Below, piece by piece: positions 6,635 through 14,869 of a stretch of 31,579 nt of DNA (position 1 is its first letter; each line of letters opens with the position of its first letter). The notes under the pieces were generated by a model. That model ran no database searches. It had not been told where the DNA came from and saw only the letters and a program-made list of their open reading frames with translations. The DNA comes from an uncultured Veillonellaceae bacterium (GTDB taxonomy: Bacteria > Bacillota > Negativicutes > Veillonellales > Megasphaeraceae): the NCBI GenBank assembly GCA_900546795.1, contig UREG01000015.1, positions 1 through 31,579 on the forward strand, given 5' to 3'. The position numbers and the translations under genes are program-made.

Positions 6635-8716
6635 ATGGAAGTATTCCAAATGCAGCTGGCAGGAAGAACCCTGTCTATTGAAACTGGCAAACTGGCTAAA
6701 CAGGCCAGCGGAGCCGTATTGGTGCGGTATGGCGATACGGGAGTATTGGTAACGGCAACGGGGTCGAAAGAACCTCGGGAAGGGGCTGACTTTTTCCCGC
6801 TTACCGTAGATTATGAAGAAAAGATGTATGCGGTTGGGAAGATTCCCGGCAGCTTTTTGAAACGGGAAGGCAAACCGCCGGAAGCAGCGGTGCTGAATGC
6901 GCGGCTGATCGATCGGCCGATCCGCCCGCTTTTCCCGAAAGGATATCGAAACGACGTGCATGTAGTGGCTACCGTGATGAGCGTTGATCCGGACAATGCG
7001 CCGGAAATGGCGGCTATGATCGGCGCGTCTTGTGCGCTTGGGATTTCCCATATCCCGTTTGCAGGCCCGATTGCCGGCGTACGGGTAGGGAAAGTAAACG
7101 GACAGCTGGTAATCAATCCGACGATTGCGCAGCTGGAAGAAAGTGAAATCAATATGGCGGTTGCCGGTACGAAAGATGCGGTGCTCATGGTAGAAGGGGG
7201 CGCAAAAGAAGTACCGGAAAGCGAATTGCTTGACGCGATCATGTTTGCTCATGAAACGATTAAAGAAATCATTGCGTTCCAGGAAACGATCATTGCCAAA
7301 GTCGGCAAAGAAAAACAGATCCCTGTACTGCATGAGATTCCGGAAGAAATCAGTGCAGCCGTTCATGCATTTGCAGAAGCAAGCCTGAAAGAAGCCGTAG
7401 CGACAGCAGATAAAATGGAACGGGAAGAAAATATCGCGGCTGCGGAGAAAGCGGCGCTGGAACATTTTGCGGAAATCTACCCGGATAACATGGGCGATGT
7501 AGCCGATTGCCTGCAAAAGATCGTAAAAGAAACGGTTCGCCGGATGATCACCGTTGATAAAATCCGTCCGGACGGTCGGAAACTCAACGAAGTGCGCCCG
7601 GTAAGCTGTGAAGTAGGTCTGTTCAACCGGACGCATGGCACGGGGCTGTTCACGCGGGGACAGACGCAGGTTCTGACGGTAACGACGTTGGCTCCGCTTG
7701 GCGAAGAACAGATTATCGACGGACTTTGCGTAGAAACCAAAAAACGGTATATCCATCATTATAACTTCCCGTCGTATTCAGTAGGGGAAACGAGATCCTC
7801 CCGCGGGCCGGGACGCCGTGAAATCGGTCATGGCGCATTGGCAGAACGGGCGCTTTTGGCAGTGATTCCGCCGGAAACAGAATTCCCTTATACCATTCGT
7901 CTGGTTTCGGAAGTATTGGAATCGAACGGTTCCAGCTCCATGGCCAGCGTTTGCGGCAGCACCTTGTCCCTGATGGATGCCGGCGTGCCGATCAAAGCGC
8001 CGGTAGCCGGCGTAGCGATGGGGCTCGTTACGGATGGAGAAAATTATACGATCCTGACAGACATCCAGGGCATGGAAGACGCCCTTGGCGATATGGACTT
8101 TAAAGTAGCCGGTACGACAAAAGGGGTTACGGCAATCCAGATGGATATCAAGATTTCCGGTCTGAGCCGGGAAATCCTTTCTGATGCCCTTCAGCAGGCA
8201 CATGAAGGTCGCATGCACATCATGGAGAAAATGATGGAATGCATCAGCGCGCCGCGGGAAAACATGTCCGCTTATGCGCCGCGTATTATTACGATGAACA
8301 TTCATCCGGACAAAATCCGCGACGTTATCGGAACCGGCGGCAAAGTGATCAAGCAGATTATTGAAGAAACCGGCGTTAAAATCGATATTGAAGACGACGG
8401 TACGGTATACATCGCTTCTGTAGAGGAAGAAGGCGCTAAAAAAGCCGTTGCGTGGATAGAACGGCTGACAAAAGAAGCGGAAGTCGGCGAAGTATACATG
8501 GGCAAAGTTACCCGTCTTATGAACTTTGGCGCATTTGTAGAAATACTGCCGGGCAAAGAAGGACTGGTTCATATTTCCCAGCTGGCAAAAGAACGGGTTG
8601 AAAAAGTGGAAGACGTGGTAACTGTCGGTGATGAGATCATGGTAAAAGTTATCGAAATCGACAAACAGGGCCGTATCAACCTGTCCAGAAAAGTATTGCT
8701 GCAGGATGTAAAATAG
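6635..8716 (+). CDS. pnp: Polyribonucleotide nucleotidyltransferase (PNPase)
   Basis: This 693-residue protein has the complete PNPase layout: a first RNase PH domain (~1-225), a linking all-helical domain, a second RNase PH domain (~310-545) with RGQTQVL and SSRGPGRREIGHG, a KH domain (~553-610, GTGG loop) and a C-terminal S1 domain (~619-690, VTRLMNFGAFVEILPGKEG). It degrades RNA 3' to 5' by phosphorolysis, releasing nucleoside diphosphates, and can add tails in reverse. GAGGAGG precedes ATG 6635. It heads a run of closely spaced nucleotide-metabolism genes (gap to dut 19 bases), so RNA phosphorolysis and nucleotide salvage share a transcript here. Confidence 0.99.
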   Translation: MEVFQMQLAGRTLSIETGKLAKQASGAVLVRYGDTGVLVTATGSKEPREGADFFPLTVDYEEKMYAVGKIPGSFLKREGKPPEAAVLNARLIDRPIRPLFPKGYRNDVHVVATVMSVDPDNAPEMAAMIGASCALGISHIPFAGPIAGVRVGKVNGQLVINPTIAQLEESEINMAVAGTKDAVLMVEGGAKEVPESELLDAIMFAHETIKEIIAFQETIIAKVGKEKQIPVLHEIPEEISAAVHAFAEASLKEAVATADKMEREENIAAAEKAALEHFAEIYPDNMGDVADCLQKIVKETVRRMITVDKIRPDGRKLNEVRPVSCEVGLFNRTHGTGLFTRGQTQVLTVTTLAPLGEEQIIDGLCVETKKRYIHHYNFPSYSVGETRSSRGPGRREIGHGALAERALLAVIPPETEFPYTIRLVSEVLESNGSSSMASVCGSTLSLMDAGVPIKAPVAGVAMGLVTDGENYTILTDIQGMEDALGDMDFKVAGTTKGVTAIQMDIKISGLSREILSDALQQAHEGRMHIMEKMMECISAPRENMSAYAPRIITMNIHPDKIRDVIGTGGKVIKQIIEETGVKIDIEDDGTVYIASVEEEGAKKAVAWIERLTKEAEVGEVYMGKVTRLMNFGAFVEILPGKEGLVHISQLAKERVEKVEDVVTVGDEIMVKVIEIDKQGRINLSRKVLLQDVK

Positions 8717-8735
8717 CGATAAGAGGAGAATTACC

Positions 8736-9188
8736 GTGGAAAGAATACTTAGAGGATTTGAGATCGTAAGCATGTATGAGGAAGAAGATATCCATCTTCC
8801 TGTCCGCAAAACATCGGAAAGCGCCGGATATGATATTGAATCGGCAGCCGACGTCGTGCTGGAGCCTCAGAAAGTGACGATCGTACCGACCGGACTGAAA
8901 GCGTTTATGGGACATGATGAATATTTAGCCATACACATCCGTTCGGGCATATCCATCAAGCAAGGTCTGATGCTGATCAACAGCACGGGTATCATTGACA
9001 GCGATTATTACAACAATGAAGAGAATGAAGGTCATATCATGATCGCATTCTACAATACCGGTACAGAACCGATCGAAGTAAAAAAAGGCGAGCGCGTAGC
9101 GCAGGGGATTTTTGCCAAATATCTGCTGGCGGCAGACGACAATGCGGTAGGGATTCGAACCGGCGGCATTGGAAGCACGGGAAAGTAG
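8736..9188 (+). CDS. dut: dUTP diphosphatase (trimeric dUTPase)
   Basis: The protein has 150 residues and all five dUTPase motifs in order: I SAGYDIES, II RSGISIK, III a NSTGIIDSDY-type block with the catalytic Asp, IV GERVAQGIF, and V RTGGIGSTG at the C terminus, which closes over the bound nucleotide. It converts dUTP to dUMP and PPi, keeping uracil out of DNA and feeding dTMP synthesis. The start is GTG 8736, with AGAGGAG 7 bases upstream. It lies 19 bases after pnp and 7 bases before the next gene. Motif III has the insertion YYNNEENEG, as in several Firmicutes relatives. Confidence 0.95.
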   Translation: MERILRGFEIVSMYEEEDIHLPVRKTSESAGYDIESAADVVLEPQKVTIVPTGLKAFMGHDEYLAIHIRSGISIKQGLMLINSTGIIDSDYYNNEENEGHIMIAFYNTGTEPIEVKKGERVAQGIFAKYLLAADDNAVGIRTGGIGSTGK

Positions 9189-9195
9189 GCCTATC

Positions 9196-9732
9196 ATGAT
9201 CAGTACAGAACGATTGATCAGGCGGGAAGACATTCTTTGCGGGAAAGTTCTGCATGTTACAAAAGATACGGTGCTTGTAAATGAAGACCGGGAAGCGGAG
9301 CGTGAAGTTGCGTGGCACCCGGGCGCCAGTGCGGTCATTCCTGTAACGGCAGAGGGCAATATTGTCCTGGTGCGCCAGTATCGCTATGCCTTGGGAAAAG
9401 CCATTTTGGAGATTCCCGCCGGAAAACTGGAAAAAGGCGAAGACCCGGCAGTATGCGCCAAACGGGAATTGGAAGAAGAAGCCGGAATATGCTGTGATAC
9501 GTTGGAACCGCTGGGATATGTATATACCTCGCCGGGATTTTCCGATGAAGTGATTTATCTGTATCTGGGGCGGGAAACGGGAACTACAGCGCAGCGATGG
9601 GACGACGATGAGTTTATGGACGTAGAAACCTATGCGCCGGAAACCATTTATGCGATGATTGACAGCGGCGAGCTGAGCGACGCCAAATCCATCGCCGCAT
9701 TTTGCCGTGCCAGACAGATACTATTAAAATAA
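9196..9732 (+). CDS. nudF: Nudix hydrolase, ADP-ribose pyrophosphatase type
   Basis: The protein has 178 residues. A complete Nudix box occupies about residues 85-107: GKLEKGEDPAVCAKRELEEE followed by AGI (GX5EX7REUXEEXGU). The following YTSPGFSDE is typical of the ADP-ribose pyrophosphatase subgroup, which splits ADP-ribose into AMP and ribose 5-phosphate. ATG 9196 is chosen over an in-frame TTG at 9169 that would overlap dut; the ribosome binding site is weak (AGTAGG). Ribose 5-phosphate is the product of the next gene, deoB, so the neighbours share a metabolite. In Clostridia and Negativicutes this Nudix gene is commonly found near deoB. The exact substrate is inferred from the subgroup. 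Confidence 0.88.
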   Translation: MISTERLIRREDILCGKVLHVTKDTVLVNEDREAEREVAWHPGASAVIPVTAEGNIVLVRQYRYALGKAILEIPAGKLEKGEDPAVCAKRELEEEAGICCDTLEPLGYVYTSPGFSDEVIYLYLGRETGTTAQRWDDDEFMDVETYAPETIYAMIDSGELSDAKSIAAFCRARQILLK

Positions 9733-9760
9733 AGTGAATAGAGATGAGGGAGGATTCGAT

Positions 9761-10933
9761 ATGTTCAAGAGGATCATACTGATAATAATGGACAGCGTAG
9801 GCGCCGGAGCAGCGCCGGACGCCGCCGGATTTGGAGATGAAGGAGCCAATACGTTGGCGCATATCGATGAGCGGGTGAACGGCCTGCGCCTTCCTCATCT
9901 TTTTTCGTTGGGATTAGGCCGAATCGTGCCGCTGAAAAACAGTCAAAATGATGCCTGCATGGGGTCGTGGGGCTGTATGCGGGAAATTTCCGTCGGGAAA
10001 GATACGACCAGCGGCCATTGGGAAATGATGGGTCATCCGGTGGATCGGCCGTTTCCTGTTTTTTATGAAGGATTTCCCGAAGAACTGATGCGTTCATTTA
10101 CTGAAAAAACAGGTCATGGATATTTAGGCAATGAAGTGGCGTCCGGCACGGAAATTATAGAACGGCTGGGAAAAGAGCATATAGAAACGGGAAAACCCAT
10201 CGTGTATACGTCGGCAGACAGCGTATTTCAAATCGCTGCCCATGAAGACGTCATTCCTTTAGAGGAACTGTATCGGATTTGTAAGATCACCAGAGAAGAA
10301 GTCTGCGTTGGTGCGTATGAAGTGGGGCGTATCATTGCCCGGCCGTTTATCGGTGCGCCGGGAGCCTTTGTAAGGACAGCCAACCGCCATGATTACAGCC
10401 GTCTGCCCGAACATGAAATGGTGTTTTCTTATTTAACAAAAGCCGGCTATACCGTACAGGGCATCGGAAAGATCGGCGATATTTATGCGCATATCGGTCT
10501 TACCAATTCAACGCCGACGGTATCGAATCATGACGGTATGGAAACATTGGCAAAACGAATCAAAGAAACGGACGAACCTGGACTGATCATGGCAAACCTC
10601 GTTGACTTTGACAGCCAGTATGGACATCGGAGAAATCCGGAAGGATACGGCGCCTGCCTGGAAGAATTTGATCAGGACTTAGGCAGGCTGCTGCCTCTCT
10701 TGGGTGAAGACGATCTGCTTCTTATTACGGCCGATCACGGCAACGATCCTACCTTTGCCGGAACGGATCACACGCGGGAGCAAGTGCCTTTGCTGGCATA
10801 CTGCCGAGGCATGATTCCGGCGGATCTTGGCGTTCGGACCACGTTTGCCGACGTAGGAAAGACAATACTTGAAAACTTTGGCATTCAGGCGCCGCTGACA
10901 GGCACGTCGTTTTTAAAAGAAATCAAGAGGTGA
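9761..10933 (+). CDS. deoB: Phosphopentomutase
   Basis: This 390-residue member of the alkaline phosphatase superfamily has metal-binding blocks MDSVGAGAAPDA (N-terminal Asp), the phospho-acceptor region around GKDTTSGHWEMMG (Thr), and ADHGNDPT with TDHTRE near the C terminus. It interconverts (deoxy)ribose 1-phosphate and (deoxy)ribose 5-phosphate, linking nucleoside phosphorolysis with central metabolism. ATG 9761 is chosen because GAGGGAGG sits 7 bases upstream; an in-frame GTG at 9734 has no good site. It is 4 bases from pdp, whose product (deoxy)ribose 1-phosphate is its substrate. Confidence 0.96.
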   Translation: MFKRIILIIMDSVGAGAAPDAAGFGDEGANTLAHIDERVNGLRLPHLFSLGLGRIVPLKNSQNDACMGSWGCMREISVGKDTTSGHWEMMGHPVDRPFPVFYEGFPEELMRSFTEKTGHGYLGNEVASGTEIIERLGKEHIETGKPIVYTSADSVFQIAAHEDVIPLEELYRICKITREEVCVGAYEVGRIIARPFIGAPGAFVRTANRHDYSRLPEHEMVFSYLTKAGYTVQGIGKIGDIYAHIGLTNSTPTVSNHDGMETLAKRIKETDEPGLIMANLVDFDSQYGHRRNPEGYGACLEEFDQDLGRLLPLLGEDDLLLITADHGNDPTFAGTDHTREQVPLLAYCRGMIPADLGVRTTFADVGKTILENFGIQAPLTGTSFLKEIKR

Positions 10934-10937
10934 GGAT

Positions 10938-12242
10938 ATGTGGCCGATATCATGCATAGAAAAGAAGCGGTATGGACAAAAACTGCCGCAGGGAGAAATC
11001 CAAGCATTTGTGGAAGAATATGTAAACGGAACCATTCCGGACTATCAGATGGCCGCCTGGCTCATGGCAGTGTGCATCCAGGGAATGGATTACGAAGAAA
11101 CCGTAGCGCTGACGTTGGCGATGGCACATTCGGGACATATACTTGACCTCTCGGAAATAAAGGGAATAAAAGTAGATAAACACAGTACCGGGGGGATTGC
11201 GGACACCGTTACTCTCATAGCCGCTCCGCTGGCAGCTGCCGGAGGCGTTCCCATTGCGAAAATGAGCGGCCGCGGTCTGGGATTTACCGGCGGAACGATC
11301 GATAAACTGGAAGCTATACCTGGATTTCAGACGGCGCTGACTGAATCTGCATTTTGCCGTCAGGTGCAAGAAATCGGCATAGCGCTGATGCAGCAGTCCG
11401 AAGATATTGCGGCGGCGGACAAGAAAATGTATGCCCTCCGGGACACGACCGGAACCGTGGCAAGTATCCCGCTGATTGCCAGTTCGATCATGAGCAAAAA
11501 AATAGCCGCAGGAGCGGATAAAATTGTATTGGACGTAAAATATGGCAGCGGCGCGTTTATGCAGACCTGGGAAGAAGGCGAAGAACTGGCGCGGACGATG
11601 GTGTCTATCGGCAAATTGGCTGGCAAAGAAACGGCGGCGGTTCTTTCTGATATGGAAATGCCGCTGGGGTTGGCTATCGGAAATAGCGTAGAAGTCGATG
11701 AAGCGGTTCAAGTGCTGCAGGGCAAACGTACGGGCCGGCTGTATGAAGCGGCAGCTGCTGTTGCCGGTATTATGCTGTATATGGGAAATCGGGCGGAATC
11801 GATGGAAGAAGGCGCCCTTTTGGCCAAAGAAATGATTGCTGATGGCCGCGGGCTGGCTAAATTTACCGAGTGGCTGAGTGCGCAAGGCGGAAACACCTCC
11901 TGGATAGGAAACGAACCGCTGACAAAAGCGGAGCAGGAATATATAGTGCGGTCAGAAACCAACGGATATATTGCCTCTTACGCCGGCCGGCAGCTTGGCG
12001 ATATCGTTATGCGCATGGGGGCCGGGCGGGCGAAAAAAGACGATGAAATCGATCCCAATGCAGGGCTGATCCTGAAAAAAGAGGTAGGGGAAGCCATAGA
12101 GCAGGGAGAAATACTCGCCGTATTATATGCGAAATCAGAAATATTTTTGAAAGAATTGGCAGAAGAAGTGCGGCAGGCTGTAACGATCACAAAAGAACGG
12201 CCGGAACCCTATCCGATCATCAAAAAAATCATTGCAGAATAA
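10938..12242 (+). CDS. pdp: Pyrimidine-nucleoside phosphorylase
   Basis: The protein has 434 residues. The glycosyltransferase family 3 signature SGRGLGFTGGTIDKLE (thymidine/pyrimidine phosphorylase pattern) and the phosphate-binding KHSTGGIADT are intact, and the C-terminal PYNP domain (~350-434, SETNGYIASYAGRQLG) is present. It phosphorolyses uridine, thymidine and deoxyuridine to base plus (deoxy)ribose 1-phosphate. ATG 10938 keeps the usual IEKKRYGQKL start region in frame, with AGAGG 7 bases upstream. A second ATG/GTG pair nearby belongs to another frame. It is the last gene of the pnp-dut-nudF-deoB-pdp run; a purine nucleoside phosphorylase, often found with deoB, is absent here. Confidence 0.95.
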   Translation: MWPISCIEKKRYGQKLPQGEIQAFVEEYVNGTIPDYQMAAWLMAVCIQGMDYEETVALTLAMAHSGHILDLSEIKGIKVDKHSTGGIADTVTLIAAPLAAAGGVPIAKMSGRGLGFTGGTIDKLEAIPGFQTALTESAFCRQVQEIGIALMQQSEDIAAADKKMYALRDTTGTVASIPLIASSIMSKKIAAGADKIVLDVKYGSGAFMQTWEEGEELARTMVSIGKLAGKETAAVLSDMEMPLGLAIGNSVEVDEAVQVLQGKRTGRLYEAAAAVAGIMLYMGNRAESMEEGALLAKEMIADGRGLAKFTEWLSAQGGNTSWIGNEPLTKAEQEYIVRSETNGYIASYAGRQLGDIVMRMGAGRAKKDDEIDPNAGLILKKEVGEAIEQGEILAVLYAKSEIFLKELAEEVRQAVTITKERPEPYPIIKKIIAE

Positions 12243-12246
12243 AAAG

Positions 12247-12276
12247 TCCGCTTTGGACAGGAAACTTAAAAGCGGA
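12247..12276. repeat. 8-base inverted repeat after pdp
   Basis: TCCGCTTT (12247-12254) and AAAGCGGA (12269-12276) flank a 14-base loop directly after the stop. No T-run follows, so it is probably an mRNA 3'-end stem ahead of the real terminator. Confidence 0.5.
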
Positions 12277-12298
12277 TACTGTATAGAGCTAAAAAAGG

Positions 12299-12335
12299 CT
12301 TGCTGCCGGTGGAAGAAACGGCGGCAGGTCTTTTT
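12299..12335 (+). terminator. Intrinsic terminator of the pnp-pdp operon
   Basis: CTTGCTGCCG pairs with CGGCGGCAGG (two G-U pairs), loop 10 bases, followed by TCTTTTT. Closes the nucleotide-salvage operon. Confidence 0.82.
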
Positions 12336-12364
12336 CCGTTTTCTTGTCTGCAAGAGGGAGCTGG

Positions 12365-12396
12365 CTTATCTTTAGCTGCCGTGTTTTAAAGATAAG
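12365..12396. repeat. Perfect 10-base inverted repeat upstream of rlmCD
   Basis: CTTATCTTTA (12365-12374) and its exact complement TAAAGATAAG (12387-12396) are separated by 12 bases. No T-run follows on either strand. It lies ~90 bases upstream of the next promoter. Function unknown; an operator or a decayed terminator are both possible. Confidence 0.6.
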
Positions 12397-12466
12397 ATCT
12401 TCTGACTGCTGCGATGTATGAAGGGAAAACCTTTGGACAATCAAACAGGAGCGCGCTGCATGTTCT

Positions 12467-12494
12467 TTGTAGGCGGCAAGATATTTGCTATAAT
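12467..12494 (+). promoter_or_regulatory. Promoter of the rRNA methyltransferase gene (extended -10)
   Basis: An extended -10 TGCTATAAT (12486-12494) is preceded by TTGTAG (12467-12472) with a 16-base spacer. The start would be about 30 bases before the ATG at 12531. Confidence 0.65.
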
Positions 12495-12530
12495 ACATCA
12501 TAGATATCAAGGGAATATAGGAGTACTATC

Positions 12531-13919
12531 ATGGCAAAACAACGTATCCCTGTACAGGCAGGGAAAGACTATACCATAGCGATCACCGGATTGGGGCACA
12601 GCGGCGAAGGCGTCGGCAAATATGAAGATTTTACCGTATTTGTTCCCTTTGCGCTGCCCGGCGAACGAGTGCGGGTGCGCATGGAGCTTGTGAAAAAAAC
12701 ATATGGAAAAGGGAAACTGCTGGAAATATTGGAAGCGTCTCCCGACCGGCAGGAACCGGAATGTCCGTATTATGGCCGGTGCGGCGGTTGCCAAATGCAG
12801 CATATGACCTATGAAGCGGAACTGCGGGCAAAACAGGCCCAGGTAGAAGCTGCTGTTCGGAGAATCGGCAAAAGCGAAGCGGCGGTGCTGCCGGCAATCG
12901 GCGCCAGCCAACCGCGGCATTACCGCAATAAAATGCAGCTTCCCGTAGGCCGGGAGGGAAACCAGTTGGTAATGGGGTGTTATGCTCAGGGGAGCCATCG
13001 AATCATTCATACGGAACATTGCTATATCCAAAGAGAAGGAAACAATGCGATTGCCGAAGCCTGCTGGCAGATCGCGATGGAATTGGGAGCCGTTCCGTAT
13101 GATGAAACCACGCATACCGGGTGCCTGCGGCATATTATAGGCCGTGTCAGCGCTGCTTCTGGAGAAGCGATGGTGATTTTGGTCACGGCGGAAAAGCGGC
13201 TGCCGAAACAAAACGAATGGATTGAAGCGATACGCCGGCGGCTGCCGTTTGTCGTATCCATCGCACATAACTATAATCCGGACAAAACGAATGTCATCAT
13301 GGGACGGCAGACAAAAAATATCTGGGGAAAAGAAAAGATTGAAGATACATTGGAAGAGTTTGTATTTTCCATATCGCCGGCTTCTTTCTTTCAAATCAAT
13401 AATGACCAAACGGTCGTGTTATACAATACGGCTCTGGAATATGCGGATCTTACCGGGACAGAAACCGTGATCGACGCCTATTGCGGAACGGGTACCATCT
13501 CCTTGTTTATGGCCAAACAAGCGGCGCACGTTATCGGAATAGAAATTGTGCCGCCGGCTATAGCGGACGCCAAAGAAAATGCGCGGCGAAATACATGTGC
13601 CAATACGGAATTTATTGTTGCGGACGCCGCGGAAAAAATGCCGGAACTGTATCAGGCAGGCATTCGTCCTGAAGTGATTGTCTTTGATCCCATTCGTGCA
13701 GGCTGCAAACCAGCGGTGCTGGAAAGTGCCGCTGCCATGAAACCGCAGCGTATCGTATACGTTTCCTGCAATCCGCAGAGCATGGCAAGAGATATTGCCT
13801 ATCTGGAACCGTTAGGATATAAAGCGGTAAAAGTCCAGCCGGTGGACATGTTTCCTCGCTCGAGCCACATAGAATGCGTATGCTTGCTGGTTCGCATGAA
13901 TACGGAGTTGGACGGCTGA
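12531..13919 (+). CDS. rlmCD: TrmA/RumA-family 23S rRNA (uracil-C5)-methyltransferase
   Basis: The protein has 462 residues. An N-terminal TRAM domain (~1-65) is followed by iron-sulfur ligands (C78, C84 and C87 in CPYYGRCGGC, plus a later Cys near HTEHC), and a Rossmann methyltransferase domain with SAM motif DAYCGTGTISLF (~residue 316) and the nucleophile in YVSCNPQSMARD (~413). Gram-positive members methylate U747 and/or U1939 of 23S rRNA, or U54 of tRNA with other relatives, so the precise site is uncertain. The motif usually read DPPRxGC is DPIRAGC here, an uncommon substitution next to the substrate uracil. It has its own promoter and starts the boundary of the accessory stretch that follows. 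Confidence 0.9.
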   Translation: MAKQRIPVQAGKDYTIAITGLGHSGEGVGKYEDFTVFVPFALPGERVRVRMELVKKTYGKGKLLEILEASPDRQEPECPYYGRCGGCQMQHMTYEAELRAKQAQVEAAVRRIGKSEAAVLPAIGASQPRHYRNKMQLPVGREGNQLVMGCYAQGSHRIIHTEHCYIQREGNNAIAEACWQIAMELGAVPYDETTHTGCLRHIIGRVSAASGEAMVILVTAEKRLPKQNEWIEAIRRRLPFVVSIAHNYNPDKTNVIMGRQTKNIWGKEKIEDTLEEFVFSISPASFFQINNDQTVVLYNTALEYADLTGTETVIDAYCGTGTISLFMAKQAAHVIGIEIVPPAIADAKENARRNTCANTEFIVADAAEKMPELYQAGIRPEVIVFDPIRAGCKPAVLESAAAMKPQRIVYVSCNPQSMARDIAYLEPLGYKAVKVQPVDMFPRSSHIECVCLLVRMNTELDG

Positions 13920-13936
13920 AAACTGAGGATATAGGT

Positions 13937-13961
13937 CTGTTGTACCTTAGTTGTACAGCAG
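13937..13961 (+). repeat. Hairpin after rlmCD
   Basis: CTGTTGTAC (13937-13945) pairs with GTACAGCAG (13953-13961) with one G-U and a 7-base loop. No T-run follows, so at best it is a weak terminator or a stabilising 3' stem for the methyltransferase message. Confidence 0.5.
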
Positions 13962-13982
13962 CGTTGGAGCAGAATGAGGACA

Positions 13983-14038
13983 CCGGCTCCCTTTCTTTAT
14001 ATTGTTTTGACTAAGATAGAAATGTATTATGGAGCCGG
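13983..14038. repeat. 8-base inverted repeat bracketing a promoter
   Basis: CCGGCTCC (13983-13990) and its exact complement GGAGCCGG (14031-14038) lie on either side of a predicted -35/-10 pair, the right arm starting at the base after the -10. It could be a repressor target or a folding element; the function is not known. Confidence 0.55.
14002..14030 (+). promoter_or_regulatory. Promoter of the SRA-like/Nudix pair
   Basis: TTGTTT (14002-14007), a 17-base spacer, and TATTAT (14025-14030). The start would be near 14037, about 55 bases before ATG 14092. Confidence 0.55.
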
Positions 14039-14091
14039 AGAACTACAATTAGGTTAACTATAAGAATTTGGAAGGTCTAAGTGGTGATGAG

Positions 14092-14856
14092 ATGTTTGAA
14101 CCTGGCTTGGCAATTGGTCAAATTATAAAAAACAGTGATTTAGTAGAAATCTTCAAATGTGGAAATATGGGCGGTATGCGCCGGTCTAAAACAACAAATA
14201 CGCTGGTAATTGTATCTGACTATACGAAAGGTATTTATCATGATAAATGGATTGGCGGTGTGCTCCATTATACCGGTATGGGAAAAACAGGTGATCAAGA
14301 TATTAACTGGGCCCAGAATGCGACGCTGGCAGCATGTGGTAGAAATGACGTTGACATTCATCTGTTTGAGGTGATAAATGCCGGAGAATATATATACTGC
14401 GGTCGGATTGAACTTGTGGATAGGCCCTATATGGATATTCAACCTGACGAAGACGGAGTTGACCGAATGGTCTGGATGTTTCCTGTCCGTCCTATCCCTG
14501 ATAATGATGTTGAGAAGCCAGCTATGTTTGTGTTTAAAGACATGGAAGATTACAAGACACGCGGGAAAAATGTGGATAAAGAGTATATGAAGATGCTTGC
14601 AGAAAAGAAGAAATCTGGCAAAAAGGTAGTTGAAAAGCCGGCACCTCTAATTTCAATGGACAATTCTGCATCTCAGAAACCTGCTGTCGTTATTCCGCCT
14701 GAGATTGTTGGTAAACAAGTAAAACATAAAATTTATGGCAAAGGTACGATTACCAGCATTACGGATAGAATTATCGATGTCTTGTTTGACTCTGTAGGAG
14801 AAAAGAAACTGGGCTATGAAGTTTGCATAAAAAACAAATTGATTGAGTTTAGCTGA
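14092..14856 (+). CDS. ScoMcrA/SRA-like modified-DNA-binding protein without a nuclease domain
   Basis: The protein has 254 residues. Residues ~1-135 resemble the N-terminal SRA-like head of ScoMcrA-type HNH endonucleases, with the run GGMRRSKTTNTLVIVSDYTKG, then LHYTGMGKTGDQ, AQNATLAACGRN, VHLFEV-like VDIHLFEV, and a closing VWMFPVRP. That domain reads modified cytosines in type IV restriction enzymes. Residues ~150-200 are a Lys/Pro-rich linker. Residues 205-254 (VGKQVKHKIYGKGTITSI...) look like a small SH3/Tudor-like beta domain of the kind at the UvrD C terminus. There is no HNH, PD-(D/E)XK or helicase motif. ATG 14092 is chosen for GGTGATG upstream and because the SRA-like fold begins there; a TTG at 14068 is possible. 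A Nudix gene follows 13 bases later. Role as a reader is inferred. Confidence 0.7.
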   Translation: MFEPGLAIGQIIKNSDLVEIFKCGNMGGMRRSKTTNTLVIVSDYTKGIYHDKWIGGVLHYTGMGKTGDQDINWAQNATLAACGRNDVDIHLFEVINAGEYIYCGRIELVDRPYMDIQPDEDGVDRMVWMFPVRPIPDNDVEKPAMFVFKDMEDYKTRGKNVDKEYMKMLAEKKKSGKKVVEKPAPLISMDNSASQKPAVVIPPEIVGKQVKHKIYGKGTITSITDRIIDVLFDSVGEKKLGYEVCIKNKLIEFS

Positions 14857-14869
14857 GGTAGGGAGCTAT

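Noticed and set aside
10940..11146. Frame starting at the GTG inside the pdp start (reads ADIMHRKE)
   Set aside because: It looks like a family start by chance for a few residues, but the conserved IEKKRYGQKL and the rest of the enzyme are in the 10938 frame.
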